Shown here: piece by piece, positions 21,029-30,114 of the stretch
Numbering within the stretch: position 1 is the stretch's first letter
Layout: each line of letters starts with the position of its first letter
Source of the DNA: Pohlia nutans
Lineage: Eukaryota > Streptophyta > Bryopsida > Bryales > Mniaceae
DNA length: 64,000 nt
Reading direction: 5' to 3'
Assembly (NCBI GenBank): GCA_022496805.1
Contig: CM040088.1
Location: forward strand, 23,667,501-23,731,500
Made by a program: the position numbers and the translations under genes
The notes under the pieces: model-generated
What the model saw: the letters and a program-made list of their open reading frames with translations, nothing else
Told to the model about the DNA's origin: nothing
Database searches by the model: none

Positions 21029-22945
21029 ATGAAGATTTCAGGGGCGCGCATGTTTGTACTAGCACTGGTTATCGTGACAGTATTAAATGGATGTGATCGG
21101 GTGGAAGCTCTCAGTTTTGCCTTCAACGGCTTCGCCGGGCTTTCGGACGTCTATACTGTCCAACAAGACCTGGAGGTCTGGGCTTACAACACGGACAATC
21201 AGTCTCTCACCTTGACTCCATACAACCCCATGACGACCAACGTCGTCGGTCGGTTCCTGTATCCAACGCCGGTGCAAATGATGGAGCCCGGCACCACAAG
21301 CGTGAAAAACTTCAGCACCACGTTCATATTCCAGATATTCCTGCAGCCCTCCTCTGCAACAATGGTTGGTGGAGTCGGTCCTGGCCTGGCCTTCATCATG
21401 GTGCCCGACAACGTCACAATAGGAGCTGGTATGGACTACATGGGAATCCTGACGACCGACACCGTAACAACCGTGAAGGATTACGCCTCTGACAATCATA
21501 CCTTCGCGGTGGAGTTAGATACTCACCTAAACCCAGAGTTCAACGATCCTAATGACAACCATATCTGCATCGATGTGGCCAGCCTGAATTCCACGGAGTA
21601 TAACACGTTCATTCCCACCATTCCATTGACCACACGAAACATCGACCGGGTTCAGCAGGTGTGGATCGATCATTACATCCAGACTGACGGGAGTTCCAAG
21701 ATCGATATATTCCACGGTCAGTATCCCTTGAGCAAGCCCGGTACTCCTCTAGGATCACAAACTGTTGGCCTTGACTTACAGTCCGTTTTGAAAGAGTCCA
21801 TGTATCTTGGATTCTCGTTGTCTGTTGGAGTGGAGAGCAGTAATGTGCACAGCATCTTCGCGTGGAGCTTCAGCAACGAAGGTGAGGCTCCTCCGATTCA
21901 AATTGGCAGCCTCCTTGATTCTCCACCTGCTGCGCCAAACCTCAGTAGTCAAACACCTGCACCAAGCCCCAGTATTCCATCACCTGCAAGTTCAAGCACC
22001 CCGGCATGGATGATAATAGCCTTACGCACGGGGGGCATTCTTTTGTTTCTACAGGTGGTGGTTTTCTGTTGGTGGTGCCAGAAACACTGTCGGCGTAGTG
22101 AACGACCTGAAATCACTTCACATTCCGGCGTGATTGAAGTGATGGAGTTACAGTTGGCTGCGCTCAGATTCAGGAGTTACAGTTGGCCGTGCTCAGATTC
22201 CTGTCTAGGTCGCCGTGCTAAGATTCCTGTTCCTGATGGTCCCCCGGTCCGTATCTTCATCTCCCACACAGGTGGAGAACATGGAATCGAAAAGAACTTT
22301 GCCAAAAGCCTGGGGGAGAAACTGGAGGAGAATCCATGCTATCGAGTATTCATCGACTGTGGGATGCGGAAGGGTATTAATTTTCCGGAAGAAATCTTGC
22401 AGGAGATTCAGACCACAGAGTTGGCGATCGTGGTGGTCACTAGAGACTATTTTGGAAGGAGGTGGCCGATGATTGAGCTCGTCGAGTTTCTGAAGTTGTT
22501 CAAGATGAACAGGCAGGCTCAGACAGTGCGAGTTTTGCCCTTGTTCTACATGCTCACACCCGCAGAAGTGAAGGAGCTTCTCGATGGGGAATGCTGGCAA
22601 GAAGCCTGGACACAGATGTCCATTGAAGGTCGTCGTCATAGTTTCATTGATGTGGAGACGTATAGAGAAACCGTGGCAGCCTTGTGCCGCCTCAATGGTG
22701 TTGAGTACAATTATAGAAGCCGTGCCCACGAGAAAGAATACATACAAACCATTCTGGAAGAGGTAAAACTGATACATATGGATATGAGAAGGAAGTCAAA
22801 TGGGGCACACGCGGAGGAAGATTCCGGTGCCATCAAGGACTTGGAGGACTTGGAGTGCAAGCTGGAGTGGAGCCCCGTCGTCTTTGAGCCCATGGAGTGC
22901 TTTGAGCCCATGGAGGGCACGGCTATAGCGGCGTCCGACGGATAG
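21029..22945 (+). CDS. Lectin-TM-TIR receptor-like protein, copy 1 (legume-lectin ectodomain, membrane helix, cytoplasmic TIR)
   Basis: Single-exon gene. The frame opens at ATG 20957 (662 residues), but ATG 21029 (638 residues) begins a clear signal peptide ending VEA before LSFAF, and the upstream ATG is lost in the paralogue. In the 662-residue numbering: legume-lectin domain 52-308 with GPGLAF at 141-146 and metal-site residues E186, D188, N192 and H202; six N-glycosylation sequons (N81, N118, N152, N180, N211, N328); Pro/Ser stalk 309-350; membrane helix 351-374; TIR 431-585 with RIFISH at 432-437, VFID at 464-467, RRWPMIEL at 501-508 (putative catalytic Glu E507) and VLPLFY at 526-531; a TNL-linker-like helix follows. 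The predicted topology is lectin outside, TIR inside. L-type lectin receptor kinases share the front but end in a kinase, which is absent. The final 49 residues are unique to this copy and acidic. Immune sensing and NAD cleavage are inferences from family knowledge. Confidence 0.95.
   Translation: MKISGARMFVLALVIVTVLNGCDRVEALSFAFNGFAGLSDVYTVQQDLEVWAYNTDNQSLTLTPYNPMTTNVVGRFLYPTPVQMMEPGTTSVKNFSTTFIFQIFLQPSSATMVGGVGPGLAFIMVPDNVTIGAGMDYMGILTTDTVTTVKDYASDNHTFAVELDTHLNPEFNDPNDNHICIDVASLNSTEYNTFIPTIPLTTRNIDRVQQVWIDHYIQTDGSSKIDIFHGQYPLSKPGTPLGSQTVGLDLQSVLKESMYLGFSLSVGVESSNVHSIFAWSFSNEGEAPPIQIGSLLDSPPAAPNLSSQTPAPSPSIPSPASSSTPAWMIIALRTGGILLFLQVVVFCWWCQKHCRRSERPEITSHSGVIEVMELQLAALRFRSYSWPCSDSCLGRRAKIPVPDGPPVRIFISHTGGEHGIEKNFAKSLGEKLEENPCYRVFIDCGMRKGINFPEEILQEIQTTELAIVVVTRDYFGRRWPMIELVEFLKLFKMNRQAQTVRVLPLFYMLTPAEVKELLDGECWQEAWTQMSIEGRRHSFIDVETYRETVAALCRLNGVEYNYRSRAHEKEYIQTILEEVKLIHMDMRRKSNGAHAEEDSGAIKDLEDLECKLEWSPVVFEPMECFEPMEGTAIAASDG
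22145..22230 (+). repeat. Micro-duplications in the juxtamembrane coding segment of gene 1
   Basis: GAGTTACAGTTGG...GCTCAGATTC occurs at 22145 and 22174 (29-bp step), and CCGTGCTMAGATTCCTGT occurs at 22187 and 22213. Copy 2 has a shorter, unduplicated segment here. The duplications keep the frame and lengthen the linker between membrane helix and TIR. Confidence 0.85.
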
Positions 22946-24620
22946 CGGGAGGATGTGTATGCCGAAGGTACGGCTGAAGAGTTGACCGATGGTGACACTG
23001 CAAGGATTTTAGCTACTATATCCAGCGACTTGCAGGTAGGCAGGTATCCTCCGTCTCTTATTCTCTTCATCCTCCGATTCACGCTGATTGTTCTTAATGG
23101 CAATTGGTCTGTTGTTTTGGAATTGGTTTGTTTGGTGCGCCTCGTTATCTTAATCCAGGTCGTCAAAAAATTTCCGGGGTCCGGCAATGGTAGAGGCTAT
23201 TAGGTGGTGGAGTCTTCGTCATTGGATATTGTGCCTCAATTGATGAAGAATCGTTTGTTCGAAACACTTTTAGTTTCATGTGTATCCTTATCATTCAGAT
23301 CATTGCACCCTTAAAATCCCTTGTTTTTTTATTAGGTCACCTTGTTACATACATTTTACCATCAGCTAGCTACAAAGTCCCCTGTAATTCATTTGACATT
23401 GCAAGACCTTTTAGAGCACAGGTTGGTCCTTTATAACTAGTCCTTTGTGACTTACATGGCCGTTTGTGACTCAATTCTTTTGAAAAGAAGTCATTTTGGA
23501 TCATTTAAGTCACAAAAGACCAATTATAAAGAACGAAAATCCTACTAATGTCCTAAACATTTGCACGGTACAGCCGTACAGGCTACCTTCTTGTTGCAAA
23601 TGTTTTGATGCACATTGTGCATTTTGTCTAAAAAGTTAACTTTCAAACCAATTTAAAAAATACTTAGCAATGATTCAATGAAGAATTATGTACATATCAA
23701 CCAAAAAATTAAAAAATTTGTTAAAATTGTTTATCTTGAAGATTTTGAGTATCAAAACTCTCGTTCTAATATCAAGTTGACCAATTTATTATCAAACTTT
23801 GAATGGAAATATAGTTCATGTTTGATTCTATATTTTTTTTAAATTATAAATCCCACGTCCAAAATTTCATTCTCAAGAAAATTCAAAAAAGAAATCCATC
23901 AAAAAAGTTTTTTCAAATAAAGAAAAAATTTAAATCTATCAAAGATAACACATTTTAACCCCTAAGCGTCCCTAGCTTTTTTGGGCTTAAAAACATCATT
24001 GCTTTTGATGTGTTATAGGTCGAAATGTAACTATGTAAGTGAGGTATAGAAACCTCAACTGTACAATCTTGTAGTATACATGTTGTAAATGATGTGGATC
24101 AAATTTGTAGTCATTTGGCCACATAGATTGCAAGATCGGAATGTTTTAGTGTTAAAAAGGGATGTTGAAATTTTCAAAATATCATATAAACACATTGGTA
24201 CCAAAAACACTCATGAAAAAAATTTGATGTGCTCTAAAAGGTCTTGCAATGTCAAATGAAGCCCAAAAAGTGACCCATTTTACCCAAAAAGCAAAAAGTG
24301 TCCAAAATAGACCCATGCACTAAAATGACTTTCAAACATTCAGAACAACATCGATTGTCATGAAAATTTTACCACGATAACTAGACTTCAAGGGAATCTA
24401 ATCTGAATTTTTTTATTTATTGAAAACGGACATTGGGCGAAGGAGATACAAGCCCCTGAAGTTGTAGCCATCAAAATGAACAAAAATTGTCCAAAAAAAC
24501 GACCCTTGCTTTCAAATGATTCCCAAAAATTCAATACATTTCAGATTGATCTTAAATTTTTACCACTCAAACTAGACATCATGCGGGGGGTTTTTTCCAA
24601 AATTTCATTGAAATCGAACA
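22946..24620. other. AT-rich region after gene 1, repeat fragments
   Basis: An 82-codon open frame at 22955-23203 follows gene 1 closely. It contains a hydrophobic run and a CAG|GTAGGC donor-like site at about 23033, but it is not recognised and not called. A perfect 31-bp inverted repeat (TCATTTGACATTGCAAGACC...) lies at 23389-23419 and 24229-24259 and may bound an element of about 0.87 kb. A left TTAA end (TTAACCCCTAAGCGTCC) lies near 23957 without a clear partner. Confidence 0.45.
23389..24259. mobile_element. Element bounded by perfect 31-bp inverted repeats
   Basis: Arms 23389-23419 and 24229-24259 are exact complements. Inside is another inverted pair (GTCCTTTATAACTAGTCC / GACCAATTATAAAGAAC, about 23428-23540). 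A diverged relative of the right half occurs in opposite orientation near 62690-63070. No coding capacity was seen. Confidence 0.5.
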
Positions 24621-25025
24621 CACTACTAGAAAATCTAATGACCAAATCAATCAGAAAACGTTGATTGCAGCTGTTTGATATGGTCGTGTTGACCCGGTCA
24701 TTGTTCAACCAAAATTTGTTGTTCCGGAACTCTTGATTTGGTCAAAATAAATTTATTTTAAAAAATAAAAAATAAAAAATTCCACGATGAATTATATAAA
24801 ATCTGTCCAATTTTTTTTTTGCTTTGCCCGAACATTATTTCAGGCTGCCCAGGGGAAATATTTGGCTTCCCGAGAAAAAACAACTACCCAATCAAACTAC
24901 TAGGGCTGCCCAAACCACAGTGGGTCCTACCACCGTGAACCCGGGGCTCCATTGCTAGTGGCCAGAGTCGAACACCGGACTTCCTAACTCCAAATCTTGC
25001 TTTACACCACCACACCACATAGAAG
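24621..25025. mobile_element. Terminus of a CACTA element, with tRNA-like segment
   Basis: Starts CACTACTAGAAAATC, the same tip as the complete element at 28534-30338. The next 400 bases follow the same order as that element's right end read inward: short GTTGATT/TCAGAAAA subterminal motifs, a GCCCGAA/GGCTGCCC module, then a minus-strand tRNA-like stretch with a B-box-like GGTGTTCGACTCTGG (24962-24976). I could not find the opposite end, so the element is truncated or its far end is too diverged. Confidence 0.55.
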
Positions 25026-26650
25026 TCTTGATACAAATTAATGAATTTTTTTGATAATTATAAATGAATGTAACTTTTGGCTACTTTTTTTGCCATGAAA
25101 AAAAAAAAAAAACCTTTTTTCTAATTTATTTTTGCTTTAGATCATGCAGGCATTTTTCTATACCTAGAAAAAAATTCAAAATTTTTTGAATTTTTTTATT
25201 GAGCCAAAATTGCGAAGGCTATGAGCTGTTTTTATTTTTCAGTGGACTTTGGATGTTTTTAGTGATGTAAATCCGTACATTATGCAAATATTTTTCTAAA
25301 TCTAGAAAAAAATTCAAAAATAATTGAATTTTTTATATTTTTTTGGTCAAAATCGGGAAGGTTGTAAGCTGTTATTTTTTTCAGCAAACTTTGGATATTT
25401 TTAATGATGTAAAAAAAATTCCAAAAAAAAATTTGCACTACAAAAAACTTCAAATGAATTTGATACTTTTTTTTTTGACAAAATCATGATGCCTGAGAGC
25501 TTTTTTTCAAATTTTCATATTTTTTGCGATGTTAAAAAGATTTTTTTTCATTTCTTTTCTAATTCTATGTTAGAAAAACATTTTTCCCATTTTTTCTTTT
25601 CACTTTATGTTTGATTCAACCAAAAATCATTTTTATCATTGCAAGTTTTGTATGTTTTTGCAACTTTATTACCACTTTATGACATTTCATCATATACGCC
25701 TTTCTGTTTCAATTGAATTTTTTTGATTGTATCCTAGAGAAACGAGTTGTGGACCTAATAAAAATAAAAATAAAGTGAATCCTTGGATATTCACCTCGAA
25801 ATGAAGTAATGAAAGATAGGTATATAGAATGAAAGTAAAAAACTAAATTAGAAAGTACATAACTTTGGGATTGAATGAAAAACAATTCAATGGTCAGAAT
25901 GTTGTAACAAGCGATTAAAAACTTTTGCAATTTTATTTCTTGAAAAGTTGCTCAAATTGAGTTCGAAGAAAGTCTGATTTCAAACTCAATTTTAACCCGT
26001 AATGCTTTGAGAGATCAGTCCCTCCGCCACGTCCAAATAAATAAATAAATAAATAATTTCCCCTTTTTTCCCGGGATTTTCGGGATTTCCGAAATTTCCG
26101 GGATTTCGGGGGCTGCGTGTCCGCGTGCACGGACTCCATTCTATTTTCTCCTCAAGAGAACACAAATATGTTCTCCCATGCTCCCATGGCCGTCTTATAT
26201 ACTCTTAAGGCAGTTATGGGAAGGTATGAGAGAACATATTTTCGTTCTCATGAGGGCTGGAGGACAGAGGGTGCGCTGCCGCATACCCTCCGCCACGCCC
26301 AAAGAATTTTTTATATATTTTATATATTTTTTTGTACGGGTTTTTGGGGGCATAGGGTCCGCGCTTGCGGACCCTCTCTCGTCCTCACCTCAATCGACTC
26401 CTCAAGAGAAAATCTATATGTTCTTCCATTCTCCCATGGCTACCTTGAGGGTATGCAAGAACATACGCATGTTTTCTTTACGAAAGGAAGAAAGCAAAGG
26501 GGCGGCTATGTATCATTAGCGACCCGCAAAAAGTATATATATATATTTATTTATTTATTTATTTATTATATTATATTATATTATATTATATTATTTATTT
26601 ATAAATATATAGATAGATAAATGTTTAATGATTTTTTTTGTTTTATTTTT
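25026..26650. other. Low-complexity and tandemly repeated noncoding DNA
   Basis: 25030-25720 is very T-rich. About 26010-26300 and 26300-26500 are two diverged tandem units, each with CCCTCCGCCACG, a GTCCGCG...CGGAC palindrome and CTCCTCAAGAGAA...TGTTCT...CCATGG. The open frame spanning 26117-26620 runs across this repeat and is not considered a gene. 26540-26610 is a TTTA/TTATA microsatellite. Confidence 0.5.
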
Positions 26651-26654
26651 TGTG

Positions 26655-27029
26655 CAGGTAGTTGAGTGTGCATGATCGCACATTCTTTTTTCCCTTTCTT
26701 AGTGCATTTGGAAGCCCTGTTGGAATTGACAACGATGTTGTTCATGTGGAATTTCATGGATTTTGTATAGGGGAGGGAATCGCTCAGCTCATTGTTCTTA
26801 CGAGTTTGTTCGAAGCGGTTGGACAATCTATTTTGATAACATAGTAAAGAAATGTTATGGTGGAGTTGCTATTTGGAGGGAGGAAGCAACAAATGCAATA
26901 GTGGCGCTATATGATTACGTACGGATGAAGCAAATCACTATTCCAAATGAAGCGAATTCGCACATACTTGAATATGTTGCAATGCAGATTGAAGGCATGG
27001 GTGACAAGAAGTTGCTAGATGCTTACTAG
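26655..27029 (+). pseudogene. Unrecognised coding-like fragment
   Basis: After TTTGTGCAG (acceptor-like) at about 26658, two overlapping frames look protein-like: one ends in VHVEFHGF..., the next, 26763-27029, reads ...YGGVAIWREEATNAIVALYDY... and ends LLDAY at a stop. The composition is more coding-like than the surroundings and the two frames could be one exon with a frameshift. I do not recognise the family. It may be a gene fragment carried by a transposon. Confidence 0.25.
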
Positions 27030-27285
27030 AGTACATGAGTACATTACTATATAGTATGTTATTATCTAGTTTAGTTGTCAAGGTACTGATTTAAAAGTTT
27101 GTACTATTCTTATAAATTGTAAACAAGTAATGTGTTTTTATATACTAAAATGTACATTTAAAACATAATCGTCTATTTGTGGCCTACTTCTAATTGCTTA
27201 CAATATGTTTATATGGTTTTGTAAGATGTGTACTTAACCTCTTGTTTGAGAACTCTAACCTCTTGTATTTTTCTAATATACTTTG

Positions 27286-27446
27286 TCTCACCCTCCATGG
27301 AAAAACTAAAAGGGCTAAAAATAGTCATTTTGGACCCTATATACTTTTTTGACAGGTGCGATGAGATCTACACTTTGGTGACATTTCTTTTTAGCCACCC
27401 CAAAATTCTATTTTTAGCCCTTTTAGTTTTTTCACAAAGGGTGAGA
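27286..27446. mobile_element. 161-bp MITE with TCTCACCC ends, copy 1
   Basis: Terminal inverted repeats begin TCTCACCCT and continue into GGAAAAACTAAAAGGGCTAAAAATAG and its complement. A second copy of exactly the same length, in inverted internal orientation, lies at 57018-57178. Confidence 0.7.
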
Positions 27447-27842
27447 TGTGTCAAGATCAATTAGAAGGAGAGTTTTGTGCGTATAGAATTCAATTAGAAA
27501 ATATTCAAAGCACAAGTAATGACTTTTCAAGAAAAAAATGACTCGACAATTTACAAATTATCCTTTTTGCAACCAAATTTGTAGAAGAAAAAAATTGGCC
27601 AAAAGTTTCACGCAATTTCTACCGATTTGAATTTTTAGTGCGCCCGGAAGCCAAGTGCATGATTATATGGCCAAGTGCAAAAATAGGGAATTGAGTGTTC
27701 TATATGTTAAAATCATTTAGTGAATGCCTTTTCAATCAATGGAGTATTGAACCGAGTATGTGCGCCTATTCGATTGATTTTCCAATGCTTGTATGTCGAC
27801 AATTAATGACATGTTGAAAGAGAAGCAATAGCGGAAGATGCA

Positions 27843-28058
27843 ATGAGCAATTTAACAGGAATAGATGATGATTCGAGAGAAGAATTTGAGAACAAGAAGC
27901 AAGAAGCAGCACACCAATATCAAATAGTCATGCAAGCACATGGGAAAGTTCCACACCAACTTGCAGAAAGAAGAAATTCAATTGCAAAAGTTCTTTGGAA
28001 TACAAAGAAAAAAAGACTTATGGCTGAGGCATTTCCTCATGGCCATAATAGTGAGTAG
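27843..28058 (+). other. Small unassigned open frame, 71 codons
   Basis: Encodes a Lys/Glu-rich, mostly hydrophilic sequence (SREEFENKKQEAAHQYQ, RRNSIAKVLWNTKKKRLMAEAFP). It ends immediately before the convergent 3' end of the Myb/SANT-like gene at 28061. It could be another exon of a transposon-associated gene. No family recognised and no splice partners established. Confidence 0.2.
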
Positions 28059-29056
28059 GGTTACAGTTTCTCAATAAGAGCCTTCATTGTCTCTTGCATT
28101 GACATGAGTAAAGTGATTTTAATATCTTCAGGAGCTTTTAAACTCTCCATCATTCTTTTGCCACTCTCTCGCATCTCTTTAAGGCACCGTTCCATCATTT
28201 GTTCATGTTTTTTTGGTTTTTTTACTAACTTTTCCATAGGTACTTCACTAACTATGTTAGAACCTTCACCTTTCTCAATAACATCGTCTTCTTGTGCACT
28301 ACCATGGGCATGAGATACAACATGAGCTTTATCATGCATATAATCATCTACCAAAGCGTACCATTTGCATTTCTCGGATCGATTGCTCTCTCAGTTCAGA
28401 TTACATGCCTTATCTTCTTTGTAAGCATCGTAGATGGTTCTCCATTTTTTTCGACACGCTTCAGCATCCTTACAAAAATTAGGGCATATACTCACTAAAC
28501 GGGTGTAAAGCCTTGACCAGTTGTCAACCCCTACACTACTAGAAAATCGTAACCAAATCAACAGAAAATCAACTGATTTATGTTGTTTGGGGCACTGCAA
28601 TGACCGATTTCACTAATTTTTAAACTTTTTGGAAAAATCAACAGTTTGCTACCTACTTTTTGTTGATTTGAATAGTGCGATGACCAAATCAACAAAAATT
28701 TAGCGAATATGGAATCTTTTGGAATATTTTGAAAATTTTGGGCATCTTTTTGGAAATATATTGGAATCTATTGGAATATTTTGGAATCTTTGGAATCTTT
28801 TGCAATTTATGGACTCGACTTTTCAAAAGGTGATTTTTTTACTTTTGGGCAATTCCGGGCACTCATGACAAATAAATCCAATTGGTTTTAAATTGTTTAT
28901 ACAAACTCTTAACAAGATTGTGAACATAATCCCCAAAGTTGAAAGGCACGAAACCACACAATTATGACTTTCAAAACACTTAAAACATTTAAAACACTCT
29001 CATTTGGGCAACATTTAAACACCATGGTTGAAGTTCTATGTACTCTAAATTTTTTT

Positions 29057-29595
29057 TTAACCCCTAAATGACCAATCGACCATTTTCTGGTCGCAACCCA
29101 AACAGCAGTGACTGCCCATAGGCAGAAAATGACATTTATTTTTTGTTTAAATTGGGGGTCGAGATCATGTTCTAATGCTTTTGGATACATTTCATTTGCA
29201 ATATTGAGGTTCACTAAGGAATTTTTCAAAGACAAAGGCCTCAATATTGTCTTAGTGTTATAAAACTTACTATTTTGGGAAACTAATGATGTTCACTCAT
29301 TTGAAAATTTTGCCTTTTTAAATTTTAGAATAGAATGTCTAGTTTTAACCAATCATACCAAATTTTAAATGCTAAAAATAAAATTTGTAATTTTGGTGAT
29401 TTTTAAATAGTAAATGCTCTTCAATTCATTAAATGAGTATCTAAAACTATTTTTGAAACTCTGACCATACGGATAATTACTAAACATCATGCTTCTCATT
29501 TTCTCTTTTGGACCAAACTTCATCAAAGTTGCAGAAGTAACATTTTATAACACATCTAGGTTTTGCCCTTACCCCCTCTGTCATTTAGGGGTTAA
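29057..29595. mobile_element. TTAA-ended element (family G) nested in the CACTA element
   Basis: Ends TTAACCCCTAAATGACC and GTCATTTAGGGGTTAA give a 16-base inverted repeat on TTAA. The 111-codon minus-strand frame inside is not recognised. Nesting shows it inserted after, or was carried in by, the host CACTA element. Confidence 0.7.
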
Positions 29596-29632
29596 CTTAA
29601 TCATTCACAATTAAAAAAATAAAAATAAAAAA

Positions 29633-29990
29633 ACTCAGTAGACTTTGGCGGCTATTTTGTCATAGTAGAATAGCTTTTTTCAAAAATATTTGGATTAAGA
29701 AAAGTTGGGAAATCAAGTTAAGTTTCATCTCCAAAAACCCGTTTGTGTTTTTAAGCCTCCATTCAAAAGTTATAGACAAAATTCAAAGTGGGGCAGCAAG
29801 GAATATTTTCTTTGATATTTTCAAACACCCTCTCTGAATTTTGTCTATAACTTTTGAATGGAGGCTTAAAATCACAAATGAATTTTTGGAGATGAAACTT
29901 AACTTGATTTCCCAACTTTTCTTAGTCCAAAGATTTTTGAAAAAAGTTATTTTACTATGTCAAAATGGCCACCAAAGTCTGCTGAGTTCC
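29633..29990. repeat. Foldback with about 150-bp arms inside the CACTA element
   Basis: ACTCAGTAGACTTTGGCGGC...CTATAACTTTTGAATGGAGG-type arms: 29634-29785 is the inverted complement of about 29835-29988 with few mismatches, separated by about 50 bases. A transcript would form a long hairpin. Confidence 0.7.
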
Positions 29991-30049
29991 AAAACATCGA
30001 ATTGTAAGTGTATATGTAAAAAAAAATTATACTTTGTTCATTGAATTCT

Positions 30050-30114
30050 GAGTTTAGTGAGTTGGTTAGAATGTTGAATTATAAATGTGAGGTCCAAGTT
30101 CAAACCCGAGTGAC
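30050..30114 (+). repeat. tRNA-derived (SINE-like) segment
   Basis: AGTGAGTTGGTTAGAAT resembles a tRNA D-arm/A-box and AGTTCAAACCCGAG a T-arm/B-box at normal spacing. The acceptor stem does not pair well and the sequence sits in a transposon, so it is a tRNA-derived repeat rather than a tRNA gene. Confidence 0.5.

Larger units (their letters stand above)
8637..22797 (+). repeat. Segmental duplication, copy 1
   Basis: Collinear with 38765-49350 in the same orientation. It starts at a TTAA that is also the boundary in copy 2 and ends inside the 3' part of the lectin-TIR gene. The block 10.7-15.05 kb is almost base-for-base identical with 40.8-45.13 kb. From 15.06 kb to the gene the copies are clearly more diverged. 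Copy 1 carries extra DNA at about 15117-15507 (a foldback element) and at about 15950-19085 (a large foldback, a second foldback and a TTAA element), which explains most of the 3.6-kb length difference. Confidence 0.9.

Noticed and set aside
21083..21499. Long minus-strand open frames opposite the lectin and TIR coding regions (also 22205-22777, 48767-49282)
   Set aside because: They mirror codon structure of the sense gene, are conserved only because the sense strand is, and show no recognisable domain or start context.
22955..23203. Downstream exon of receptor gene 1
   Set aside because: Follows a stop codon in the receptor frame, is absent after gene 2, and no donor before the stop would join it in frame with confidence.
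30050..30114. A functional tRNA gene
   Set aside because: Boxes are present but the acceptor stem does not pair and the sequence is inside a CACTA element, so it is treated as tRNA-derived repeat.
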